From positions 248,001 to 312,000 of the forward strand of contig JAUWAU010000002.1 in NCBI GenBank assembly GCA_030601885.1: a stretch of 64,000 nucleotides of DNA. Reading direction: 5' to 3'. Source of the DNA: Armatimonadota bacterium. Its GTDB lineage: Bacteria; Armatimonadota; Zipacnadia; JAUWAU01. The translations under genes and the position numbers were made by a program. Below are positions 8,906-17,842 of this stretch, in pieces (within the stretch, counting starts at the first letter, position 1; each line of letters starts with the position of its first letter). The notes below the pieces were generated by a model, which saw nothing but the letters and a program-made list of their open reading frames with translations, was not told the origin of the DNA and searched no databases.

Positions 8906-9208
8906 CCGGCGTCGCGTTTGCCGAGGAATACCCAGCCCGTCTGCGGGAGAGGCAGCACTGCCTCATGCGCACGCGAGTCGTGCCGAGTGGAGCAGAGAGA
9001 CGCAAAGACGTGGATTCACTTGCTGGCCGATCATGGGCTCAGGATGAACGCAAACACGACCGAGGAATGCTACTTCCCGCGGCGGCGAATTCCGGGCCCG
9101 AATTCCTTCATCATCTATGCGACGGCGATGGCTGTGCCAGCCGGCCAGCACGAAGGCTAAACGCTCGCCCCACGCTGCGCCCGTGGGCTCCGCGCCGAAC
9201 TGCTTCTC
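8906..9208. other. Convergent intergenic region
   Basis: These 303 bases lie between the 3' ends of the HAD gene (+) and the giant secreted gene (-). I find no credible gene. A near-perfect dyad, GAATTCCGGG/CCCGAATTC with one bulged base (9087-9105), could form a cruciform or terminator-like hairpin. No U-tract follows it. Confidence 0.4.
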
Positions 9209-12200
9209 TCATTCCCCCAGCTTGAAGCCCTTCACCTCGCCATTGCTCGTCGCGAGCAGCACCACGGGAGTGTCGTCGGAAGCCGTAAACGACTCAATGC
9301 ACGTCGGAGTCCCCCTGACCATGCCTCGCCGGATGAGCTTGCCCGCGCCGTCCAGCACAGCCACGGTGCCGTCCTCACAGCCGAGCACTATCCACGGAGA
9401 CCCGTCGGCGGCTTGCATACACTTCATGACCGTCGGCGGACCGCTGAGGCGGGTCGCCCAACGCTTCTTGCACTGGTAATCGAGAGCCACGACGAGGCCA
9501 CTGGAGGTGGCTGCGATGATCTCCTTCTTACCGTCGCCGTCGAGGTCTGCGACGTCGAGATCTCGCATGTTCTTCGCGGGCATGCGCGCCCCCGGGCCAA
9601 AGCTGGCATCGTACAGCGGCGTGCCGTCCACGGCCCACACCGTGACCCGATTCCAGGTCCCGTTTGTCTCGCTGACCACTTCTCCCGTGCCGTCGCCGTC
9701 GAGGTCCTCGTAGAACAGGTGGTGGCGGTTCATGCTCGACCAGCCCGGTACGTACGTGTGGCCTGGGGGCACGGTGTAAAAGCCACGATCGCCCGGCTCA
9801 AGCTTCCGGTTGTTGATGATGCGCACGGTGTTGGTGCCATTGTACTTGCGGGCGGCGAGCAGATTGAGGCTCCCCTCTGGCCCTGGGACCATGGCGAACG
9901 TGGACACATCGCCCCAGAACTGCGGCATGCGCTTGATCAGTTTGCCATGCTCGTCCAGTATCTCGAGCGTGCACGCGCTGCCGACGAATGCCTGGCTTTC
10001 GCCATCGATAAACAGGCCAGTGTACAGCCCGTGGATGCCGGAGTGACGGGGATCTGACTTGAACCAATACGTCTTGGCGGCGCGGAACACCGCCGGGTCC
10101 ATCTCGGAGGTAAATACCCATCGCCGCTTGCCATCGGTGTCGAAGGCGATGACTTGCTCATCGGCGCAGCCCACCAGCAGTAAGTTATGCTCCTCCCACC
10201 AGCGCAGCATGCGGACGTCGCCGTCGGCCTCCAGGGCTCGTACCCGCTCCCCGTCGGGCGTGAGCAGATGTACCGTCGTTCCCTCGGCAGCGCAGATGAG
10301 CCGCCTGTCCCCGTCGGGGATGGTAATGAGGTCCACGACATTGCCGCCGACGCTCGCGGCCATCGCCTCCGTCAGCGGCGGCGCAGTGGGCTGCGTCTTC
10401 TGCTCAGCCGCGCGGGCGAGTTGCGCACGCTCTTGGGCGCCTTGCGCGAGGAGGGCGACCAGGCGCGCAGACGTTCTACTATGAGCCGTCTGCTCCGGCT
10501 TTGCGCGCTCGAAGACGTGACGCCCCCGGGAGAGGGCGAACGCAATCAGGCCATCGTTGGCCACTTGGCCGTCGGCTGGCTTCCCATCAACAGCTACTCT
10601 CTCAGTCGAGGCGAGGCGGAGAGTCAGGTTACAGTCCTGCGAGGCGACCACGTGCAGAAGCCCAGTGTTGAAGTCCCAGTCCACATCGACGGGCGCGTCG
10701 GCGCTGATAAGCGTCGCCTCAAGGCCTGCCCGCGTCAAGCCGTGGCCATAGAGATGGCCTTCTGCCAGGACGGCCAAGTCCGCTTTCGTGCCTTCGTATT
10801 CGCCGACCACGGCAACCGCGGGAGCAGGCAGCCCCAGCGCCGCCGCGTTGTCGGCGAGGCGCAGGCAGGCGAGCGAGTTGTCGGCATCGGCCGGCTGGCC
10901 GGCAAGCAGCGAGAAGAAGACAAGGTGTTGACCCCTCTTGACCGATCCGAGCCACTCCAGGGCGGCCACATTGCCAGTGCGACCGGCCTGCACAATGTCC
11001 GACGGCCGTATCTCAAAGCCGGGCGCCCCCCGTGGGGCTGGCGCACCGTCGGCGCGGATGCTGAGACCCACCAGGCCGACGTAGCACTTGTCAACGCCGG
11101 GGTGCCTTGCCACCACCTCCACGCGCAGGCGATGCTTCCCCGCCGCCAACTCCCGTCGGGCCAACGAAGCGCGACCGGGCGCAGCGGTCCGAGCATAGTT
11201 GTCGTAGTCGTCGCCCACCTGGTCGCCATCCAGAAAGATGCGCACAACGCCGCGATCCAGGTAGTTGAGGAAGTCAGCGTATATAGCTCCGGCGACCTTC
11301 TCGGGGAGCTCGAACGTCATCTCGATATGCGCGCCAGGCTCGTTGGCTCGGAGCAGCATTATGCCGAGCTCGTCGAGCCGTCGGAGGGATTCCTCGCCCG
11401 CCGGCCGACTCGTGCACCGTGAGTCCAACGCGCGCACGGCCTGCCAGCCGGGCGGAACGACAGCGGGCCCGGCGCCGGCAATGCGCAGCGCCTGCTCGTT
11501 GGCGTCCCAGACGCCGTTGCGGGTTTCCCACTGCGTCTGCACCTGGACGTTTTCGCTGTCGGTTCGGAACGCAAGGTCATCGACCACGAGCGCGTACTTG
11601 CCTATGCGCTGCACCAGCGTCCGCCGCCAATTGCAGTAGGCCGCGTCCGGTACCTCGGCAATGGCAACGGCAGCGCCTCCAATAACCTCCGTATGCAGGA
11701 GTCCCGCATTCATGGCGATGTTCGGCTCGACGAGCCCGTCAACGCGCGTCAGCACCTGATTGCGGTACCCCTGCAGAAGCGTTCGCCCGTCAATCCGCAA
11801 CTCGAGTACGGCGAACGTATGGTACGGGTTGCGCGAGGCCCCGTTGTAGCCGTCGATGAGCACGAAGTCACCGGAGGCGTCCGGCGCGCTGCGGAAGCTG
11901 CCAAACATAAAGGACTGTTCGAGAGGGAGGCCGCTGCGCCGGGCGCCCCACATGGGCTTGGGCAGGTAGTTGATGCTCCACCTCCCGACCAGGTCCTCGG
12001 GCGGAGTCGGCTGGATGCTTTCGTCCGGCCAGAAGGACTGGCCGAGGCGGAAGACGCTCAGGTCCACGCCCGTGCGGTCCCGGTACTCCAGCCACCGACC
12101 ATCGCCGGTCAGATGCGCTGCCTTGTGCAGATAGCCGATCGAAGCCGAGCGCAGGGCCCAGTCCGGCACGCGTCCGGAGACGAGCATCTCCTGGCCGCGC

Positions 12201-13939
12201 AGCAGCGTGTGCACGCTGCCGCTCTCCAGCGGCCTTCGGTCCGCCGACAGCAGCATGTACGTGAAGATCGGGGCGATGCCGGTGTTGTACCAGAAGAGAT
12301 TGTCGCTCTCGCCGCCCACCCAGGCATGCTTATACAGCGGCGCGAAGTGTAGCTGGGCGCCGCGGACGCACTGTGCCCAGATCGGGTTCGGATAGTCCTT
12401 CTGGAAGTACCGTCCGAGGCAGTACAGCGAGATGGCCGACCACTGCCCGTGACGGGATCCTACGCGCTCCGGCGGCTGGGTCAAACCATAGATGCCCTCG
12501 CCCTTGCGATGGTCGAGCTGCTTGGCGAAGGCGTTCGTGACGCGGAGCCGCTGTTCGTCGCTGAAGGGCGGACTCTCCTCGATAAGGTCCCAGAACAGGA
12601 TCATCATGTGGGCATTGTAGTGGTACGGGCCGCTCAGGGGCTCGTCTTTGTTCTCGATGCGCTCGCCGTCTATCTCCGCTATCTCTCGCCGAGCATTCTC
12701 GTCGGGGAACGCCAGTCGCAGGGCCTCGCGCGCATGCAACTCCCTGCCGGTCATGTAGTACATGGCCATGTGCTTGCTGATGCTGTTCCAGCCGAAATAG
12801 CCCACGGACCGGTAGCCCGCGGACGCCTCCCATGTCTCGAACTCCTTCACATCCGTGGGCACACGAATGTCCTTGCCGAGCTTGATCTCGGCGAGCCGGC
12901 CGATGCTCAACGCACCGCGCCGTGGGGCCGCCCCGCGCAGCTTCTGTGCGAACACACGACTCGCCGCATCGACTCCTGCTGGGTCACTTCCGCCCACGAA
13001 GACGACGTTGTGACCGTCGCCGAAGGGATTGTGCAGCGTGCGCACCACGTACCCCTCCGGCCCGGGATAGCGCAGGTCAAGCAGCGTGTAGTAACGGTTG
13101 TACAGCTCCTCGATGGTCTTGTTCGTCGAGCGATTCCCCAGCGCGATGAGATTGGTTGCCATCGGCGCCGCCGCCTGAGGCGCCTCATCGGTCGCGATGG
13201 GCACTGTGACGCCCGTTAGCTCTTTGATGGCCTGCTGAATGCGCGCCGCCTGCCGCTCGTAGATGCCCGAGGCAGGCGCAACGATCGTGACGGCGGATCT
13301 GCCGTCCTTCACCAGATGCGTGTCAAGGTACAGCTCCTTGAGCTGGGTATACACGGGCGGGATGGGCTCGGGCGGGGGAGGTGGCGGAGGCGCGACACCG
13401 GACACCAGCGAGACCGCATCAACGATCAGCCTGGGCGTTGAATCCCGGTGCGTGTAGAGGTATACTCTGGCTTGTTCGGTATCCGGGGGCGCCGTCGCCG
13501 TCACGGAGACCTCCTCGAATTCGTCGTCGCTGGAGGCCGTGAGGCCGGCCTGCGCGTACTCGTTGGACGGCAGGAAGCGCAGTTGAATATACGCGCCGGC
13601 CGACGACGCCCCGGCGACGCCCCGCACCATCACGCTGGCCTGATACGTCAGGCCGGGGTGTGCCGGGCACGTTTGCATCAGGCCTATCTCCTTCGTCGGA
13701 TCGCCGTCCTCGATCAGCACGGCCTTCTGGTCCACGGCGCCCGGCTCAATGAGCCTGATGTGCTGGCCCGCGCCGTCGCCGCCGTAGAGCGCCCAGGCCA
13801 CGGGCGCGTCATTCTCGCCCAGTCCAGCCTCGAACGACCCGTTGACGAGCAGGTTGCCCGAGACGGCTCCCAGGCACGGCATCAGAGCTATCGCCACAAC
13901 GACCACAGCAGCGAGAGTGGCAGGCACGGGTTCGATCAC
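9209..13939 (-). CDS. Giant secreted multidomain protein: CBM, lyase-like toroid, FG-GAP/PQQ-like propeller
   Basis: The 1576-residue product begins at GTG (13939-13937), preceded by GGGAAGGG. It has a signal peptide (TLAAVVVVAIALMPCLGAVSG). Domains in order are: CBM4/9-like sandwich starting LLVNGSFEAGLGEN (about 28-185); a poly-Pro linker (PPPPPPPEPIPP, about 188); an alpha-glucuronidase-N-like alpha/beta domain (about 205-345); an alpha/alpha-toroid core like heparinase/chondroitin-AC lyases (about 365-700, with GPYHYNAHMM and YNTGIAPIF); beta-sandwich domains; and a C-terminal propeller (about 1200-1576). The propeller has two EF-hand-like calcium loops, DLDGDGTGEV and DLDGDGKKEI, typical of FG-GAP repeats. 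The role is probably degradation or sensing of an acidic polysaccharide outside the cell. Catalytic residues are not assigned. Confidence 0.7.
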   Translation of the reverse strand: MIEPVPATLAAVVVVAIALMPCLGAVSGNLLVNGSFEAGLGENDAPVAWALYGGDGAGQHIRLIEPGAVDQKAVLIEDGDPTKEIGLMQTCPAHPGLTYQASVMVRGVAGASSAGAYIQLRFLPSNEYAQAGLTASSDDEFEEVSVTATAPPDTEQARVYLYTHRDSTPRLIVDAVSLVSGVAPPPPPPPEPIPPVYTQLKELYLDTHLVKDGRSAVTIVAPASGIYERQAARIQQAIKELTGVTVPIATDEAPQAAAPMATNLIALGNRSTNKTIEELYNRYYTLLDLRYPGPEGYVVRTLHNPFGDGHNVVFVGGSDPAGVDAASRVFAQKLRGAAPRRGALSIGRLAEIKLGKDIRVPTDVKEFETWEASAGYRSVGYFGWNSISKHMAMYYMTGRELHAREALRLAFPDENARREIAEIDGERIENKDEPLSGPYHYNAHMMILFWDLIEESPPFSDEQRLRVTNAFAKQLDHRKGEGIYGLTQPPERVGSRHGQWSAISLYCLGRYFQKDYPNPIWAQCVRGAQLHFAPLYKHAWVGGESDNLFWYNTGIAPIFTYMLLSADRRPLESGSVHTLLRGQEMLVSGRVPDWALRSASIGYLHKAAHLTGDGRWLEYRDRTGVDLSVFRLGQSFWPDESIQPTPPEDLVGRWSINYLPKPMWGARRSGLPLEQSFMFGSFRSAPDASGDFVLIDGYNGASRNPYHTFAVLELRIDGRTLLQGYRNQVLTRVDGLVEPNIAMNAGLLHTEVIGGAAVAIAEVPDAAYCNWRRTLVQRIGKYALVVDDLAFRTDSENVQVQTQWETRNGVWDANEQALRIAGAGPAVVPPGWQAVRALDSRCTSRPAGEESLRRLDELGIMLLRANEPGAHIEMTFELPEKVAGAIYADFLNYLDRGVVRIFLDGDQVGDDYDNYARTAAPGRASLARRELAAGKHRLRVEVVARHPGVDKCYVGLVGLSIRADGAPAPRGAPGFEIRPSDIVQAGRTGNVAALEWLGSVKRGQHLVFFSLLAGQPADADNSLACLRLADNAAALGLPAPAVAVVGEYEGTKADLAVLAEGHLYGHGLTRAGLEATLISADAPVDVDWDFNTGLLHVVASQDCNLTLRLASTERVAVDGKPADGQVANDGLIAFALSRGRHVFERAKPEQTAHSRTSARLVALLAQGAQERAQLARAAEQKTQPTAPPLTEAMAASVGGNVVDLITIPDGDRRLICAAEGTTVHLLTPDGERVRALEADGDVRMLRWWEEHNLLLVGCADEQVIAFDTDGKRRWVFTSEMDPAVFRAAKTYWFKSDPRHSGIHGLYTGLFIDGESQAFVGSACTLEILDEHGKLIKRMPQFWGDVSTFAMVPGPEGSLNLLAARKYNGTNTVRIINNRKLEPGDRGFYTVPPGHTYVPGWSSMNRHHLFYEDLDGDGTGEVVSETNGTWNRVTVWAVDGTPLYDASFGPGARMPAKNMRDLDVADLDGDGKKEIIAATSSGLVVALDYQCKKRWATRLSGPPTVMKCMQAADGSPWIVLGCEDGTVAVLDGAGKLIRRGMVRGTPTCIESFTASDDTPVVLLATSNGEVKGFKLGE

Positions 13940-14101
13940 ACCCTTCCCGGCGCGTTTCCGGAGACGTGATTAGAAATCTGCTCGAAGGCACGGGTTCGGC
14001 GTTGGCGATACTGCCTCCTCCGTGCGCCGGGCGCCCCAGACGCAGCAGAGCACACGGCGTCCGCTGGGGCATTACCGCGCCGTTGTGTGACCGCGTCGTG
14101 A

Positions 14102-14129
14102 TTGACAGGGGCGCTCGCGGAGGTATAAT
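14102..14129 (+). promoter_or_regulatory. Perfect-consensus sigma-70 promoter for rel
   Basis: TTGACA (14102-14107) and TATAAT (14124-14129) are exact consensus hexamers with a 16-base spacer. Transcription would start near 14136, only about 6 bases before the ATG at 14142. Either the mRNA is almost leaderless or translation begins at the internal ATG at 14190. Confidence 0.85.
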
Positions 14130-14141
14130 CAGGCTGGCAAG

Positions 14142-16364
14142 ATGAGCATGTGGGCAACCGCAACGGAGCAGGAAACTCCTGGCGCGGCGATGAGTCTTGA
14201 CGCGCTCGTGGCGCGCGTGGCAAGTTACTGGCCCACCGCGGACCCTGAGTTGATACAGCGGGCCCATGAGTTTGCCGTCCGCGCTCACGATGGCCAGCGG
14301 CGCCTCACGGGCGAGCCCTTCATCCAACATCCCCTCGAGGTAGCGGCGGTACTGACGACGATAGAGAGCGATCCCCAGAGCATCGCCGGTGCTCTGCTGC
14401 ACGACGTCGTCGAAGAACGTCCCGAGATCGCCGTTGAAGATATCAAGACCGAGTTCGGCGAGGTGATCGGTGACCTCGTTGATGGGGTCACCAACCTGAC
14501 ACGCATTGACTTCAGGTCCAAACAAGAGGAGCAGGCAGAGAACCTCCGCAAGCTCTTCCTCGCCATGGCTCGGGATGTGCGCGTGATCATCATCAAGCTG
14601 GGCGACCGTCTGCACAACATGCGCACCCTGCACGCCTTCGACAACGATCCCGAAAAGCAGCACGATATCGCTACGGAGACGCTGCAGATCTTCGCTCCGC
14701 TCGCCCACCGGCTCGGCGTCTGGATGATCAAGTGGAATCTGGAGGACTTGTGTCTGCGGTACCTGGAACCGGAGGTGTATTCGGACCTCGTGGGCCGCGT
14801 GAAGAAGACGCGCGAGGAACGCGAGGACGACATAGGCCACGTCACCGAGCGGATTCGAAGCAAACTGGCCGAGGTGGGGATCGAGGCCGAGGTGCAGGGA
14901 CGTCCGAAGCACTTTTTCAGCATTTACCAGAAGATGCTGCGGGACGACGTTGACTTCGACCACATTTACGACCTCACGGCGCTGCGCATCATCTGCAACA
15001 CCGTGGGCGATTGCTACACGGCTCTGGGTATCACGCACGACCTGTGGATGCCCATGCCGGATCGCTTCACGGATTACATCGCGAAGCCAAAGGCGAACCA
15101 GTATCAGTCGCTGCATACGAAGGTGATGCGGCGCGACGGCCAGCGGATGGAGGTGCAGATTCGCACGCGAGCGATGCACCGCGTCAATGAGTACGGCGTC
15201 GCGGCACACTGGCGCTACAAGGAGGGCAGTGCGGATTCGAAGGCCGACGAGCAGATGGCGTGGCTGCGGCAACTGCTGGAGCTGGAGACCGAGGTCAAGG
15301 AGTCACACCAGTTCCTGGACTCGCTCAAAATCGAACTGTTCCGCGACGAGGTGTTCGTATTCACGCCGAATCGCGACCTGATCGCCCTCCCCTCCGGGGC
15401 CACACCTATCGACTTCGCCTATCGCATCCACACGGAGATCGGCCACCGGTGCGTCGGCGCCCGCGTGAACGGCCGCATGGTCGCCCTGGACTACACCTTC
15501 GTGAACGGGGACATCTGCGAGGTGATCACCGCCCGGGCGGCCAAGCCGAGCCCCGACTGGCTGCGAGTTGCCCAGACGAGCTCGGCCAAGCAGAGGATCC
15601 GTCGCTTCCTACGCCAGCAGCACCGACAGGAGAACATCGAGCGCGGCCGACAGCTTCTGGAGCTCGCGCTTGAGCGCCGCACGCCTCGCCGAGAGCGCGA
15701 GCACATTGATCTCGAGGCGCTTGGCGACATCGCACCCAAGTTGAACTACCGGGGAGTCGATGACCTGTACGCCGCCCTCGGCTACGGCGACGTAGATCCC
15801 CGGACCGTGATGAACCATCTGCTGAAGCCGCCGATGCCTGAGACGATCGAGGCAGAGGCGGAGCTGCTTCTGCCACTTGATGTGACCCCCGCCAAGCGGC
15901 GCCGCGGTCGCGTGACAGCAGATGGCGTTGACGGCTTCCAGACACGGGTCTCCAAGTGCTGCTCGCCGCTGCCTGGCGATGAGATCGTAGGCTACGTGAC
16001 GCGGGGCTACGGGCTGGCGATTCATCGCGCCGACTGCAAGAACCTCGCGTACCACGCACGGCGCGAGCTCGATCGCGTGGTGCAGCTTGACTGGGCGCCG
16101 GGCGCAGACGTGGCGTATCAGACGGAACTGCAGGTGGATGCGGTGGACCGCGTTGGCCTACTGGCTGACATCACGGCGCTCGTGGGCGCCTGCAACGTTA
16201 ATATCGCATCGGCGAGCGTACTCACAGATGCGCCCAACAGGATGGCGTCCATCCACATGACGCTCGACATCCGGCACCGGCAGGACCTCGAATTGCTCAT
16301 GGAGCGCATCGATGCCCTGCCCGATGTGATGCACGTTCGTCTCCCGCCGAGCAGGAGTGCATAG
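14142..16364 (+). CDS. rel: Bifunctional (p)ppGpp synthetase/hydrolase (RelA/SpoT family)
   Basis: The 740-residue product has the full long-RSH architecture. The HD hydrolase domain (about 20-190) contains HPLEV and ALLHDVVEE. The synthetase domain (about 220-360) contains the signature RFTDYIAKPKANQYQSLHT. Then follow TGS (about 395-465, VFVFTPNRDLIALPSG), helical and Cys-containing linker regions (SKCCSPLPGDEIVGY) and a C-terminal ACT domain (about 660-735). The HD metal residues appear intact, so both synthesis and hydrolysis are expected. Two positions vary: the usual ED after HDxx reads EE, and the RxKD specificity motif reads RFTD. The start is uncertain (14142 or 14190). This is the only RSH gene in the window. 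Confidence 0.95.
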   Translation: MSMWATATEQETPGAAMSLDALVARVASYWPTADPELIQRAHEFAVRAHDGQRRLTGEPFIQHPLEVAAVLTTIESDPQSIAGALLHDVVEERPEIAVEDIKTEFGEVIGDLVDGVTNLTRIDFRSKQEEQAENLRKLFLAMARDVRVIIIKLGDRLHNMRTLHAFDNDPEKQHDIATETLQIFAPLAHRLGVWMIKWNLEDLCLRYLEPEVYSDLVGRVKKTREEREDDIGHVTERIRSKLAEVGIEAEVQGRPKHFFSIYQKMLRDDVDFDHIYDLTALRIICNTVGDCYTALGITHDLWMPMPDRFTDYIAKPKANQYQSLHTKVMRRDGQRMEVQIRTRAMHRVNEYGVAAHWRYKEGSADSKADEQMAWLRQLLELETEVKESHQFLDSLKIELFRDEVFVFTPNRDLIALPSGATPIDFAYRIHTEIGHRCVGARVNGRMVALDYTFVNGDICEVITARAAKPSPDWLRVAQTSSAKQRIRRFLRQQHRQENIERGRQLLELALERRTPRREREHIDLEALGDIAPKLNYRGVDDLYAALGYGDVDPRTVMNHLLKPPMPETIEAEAELLLPLDVTPAKRRRGRVTADGVDGFQTRVSKCCSPLPGDEIVGYVTRGYGLAIHRADCKNLAYHARRELDRVVQLDWAPGADVAYQTELQVDAVDRVGLLADITALVGACNVNIASASVLTDAPNRMASIHMTLDIRHRQDLELLMERIDALPDVMHVRLPPSRSA

Positions 16365-16446
16365 GTGCGGCTGCCCGGTAGTGAGGGGCAAGTGCCGAGC
16401 GACGCCCGGAGCCGCGGCGAGGGTCAGCCCCAAAGAACAGAGGAAG

Positions 16447-17715
16447 ATGCGCCAGCGTCTGATCGCCCCGCAGTTGGCCGCTGTTGTCCTCGTCTCGCTG
16501 CCCGCGGCAGCGCAGCATCTGCTCGTGCCCATGGACGACGCCCAAACGGACCACCTCAAAGCCTACGGCCTGGCATATTGGTGCCTGCAGGAGCCCAGAG
16601 GCTATGCGGTGCAGTGGCTGCTGAACTACCGCAGCGGCGCATTTCTGCTCCCGGCGACTCAGGACACTGGGGCCCAAGCGGCGGCGATGGGCATTGCCGT
16701 GACGCCGGTGGGCGATGGCGAGCTGCAGGCCATCTACGCGACAATTGACCAGGAGAACATGGAGAAGGTGGTGCTCGAACGGGCCCCACGAGTGGCCGTC
16801 TACATCCCGCCTGACAAAGAGCCCTGGGACGACGCCGTCACGCTGGCGCTCGCCTACGCTGAGATCCCCTACGACAAGCTGTGGGACACCGAGATACTGG
16901 CCGGTCGGCTGCGAGAGTACGACTGGCTCCACTTGCATCACGAGGACTTCACCGGGCAGTTTGGCAAGCTCTGGTGGCCCTTTCGCCACGCGCCCTGGTA
17001 CATTCGCCAGGTGCACACCGCCCAGAGCGCCGCTCAGGAGGCCGGATACCCATCGGTGCAGGCCCACAAGTGCGCCGTGGCAAAAACCATCCGGGAGTAC
17101 GTTCGCTCGGGCGGATTTCTGTTCGTGATGTGCCTTGCCGTGGACACGCTCGACATAGCGTTGGCCGCCGACGGCATCGACATCGTCCCACCTCAGATCG
17201 ACGGCACGCCCATCGATGCGGATGCGCGGGCGCGGCTCGACTTCTCGAAGACATTCGGTTTCAAGGGCTTCCGCCTCGTCGTGGACCCGATGGAGCGGGA
17301 GTTCTCCGACATCGACGTGCCCCCACGGGTCGTTGACACGAGCTCCAAAGGCGAGGTATTCGAGCTCTTCGAGTTCTCGGCGAAGCAAGACCCAATCCTC
17401 ACCATGCTCACCCAGGACCACACCGGCGTCGTCCACGACTTCCTGGGACAGACGACGGCCTTCAATCGGGCGACGCTGAAGGACTCAGTCATCGTCATGG
17501 CCAGCATGCCCAATGCTGGGCCGGCGAAATACATGCACGGGGATTACGGCGAGGGGACATTCACCTTATACGGCGGCCACGACCCGGAGGACTATGCTCA
17601 CGTCGTCGGCGAGGAGCCGACCGACCTATCCTTCCACAAGCACTCCCCCGGCTACCGCCTCATCCTGAACAACATCCTCTTCCCGGCCGCCAAGCGGACG
17701 CCGCGGAAGACGTAG
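16447..17715 (+). CDS. Conserved secreted protein of unknown function ('asparagine synthetase B'-labelled family)
   Basis: The 422-residue product starts MRQRLIAPQLAAVVLVSLPAA and carries a signal peptide ending near AAAQ. The mature part opens LLVPMDDAQTDHLKAYG, followed by VQWLLNYRSGAFLLPA, YDWLHLHHEDFTGQFG and GGFLFVMCLAVDTLDIAL. I recognise this pattern from a Bacteroidota family often labelled asparagine synthetase B. It has neither the N-terminal glutaminase nor the synthetase domain of that enzyme, so the label is misleading. Repeated Rossmann-like strands (RVAVYIPPD, FLFVMC) suggest a ThuA/GATase-like fold. The ATG at 16447 is preceded immediately by AGAGGAAG, an unusually short spacing; an upstream in-frame start at 16357 overlaps rel. 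Confidence 0.65.
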   Translation: MRQRLIAPQLAAVVLVSLPAAAQHLLVPMDDAQTDHLKAYGLAYWCLQEPRGYAVQWLLNYRSGAFLLPATQDTGAQAAAMGIAVTPVGDGELQAIYATIDQENMEKVVLERAPRVAVYIPPDKEPWDDAVTLALAYAEIPYDKLWDTEILAGRLREYDWLHLHHEDFTGQFGKLWWPFRHAPWYIRQVHTAQSAAQEAGYPSVQAHKCAVAKTIREYVRSGGFLFVMCLAVDTLDIALAADGIDIVPPQIDGTPIDADARARLDFSKTFGFKGFRLVVDPMEREFSDIDVPPRVVDTSSKGEVFELFEFSAKQDPILTMLTQDHTGVVHDFLGQTTAFNRATLKDSVIVMASMPNAGPAKYMHGDYGEGTFTLYGGHDPEDYAHVVGEEPTDLSFHKHSPGYRLILNNILFPAAKRTPRKT

Positions 17716-17842
17716 GGCAAAGACCACCGGTACTTCGACGGGCAACTCCACAAGGAGCAGCACTCGATGGCGGAGAACTCCGGAGCGGCGCCACTCTCGT
17801 GCAGCGCGAGGGTTTCGTCAGCGACTTGGAGGGAGCATTGCC

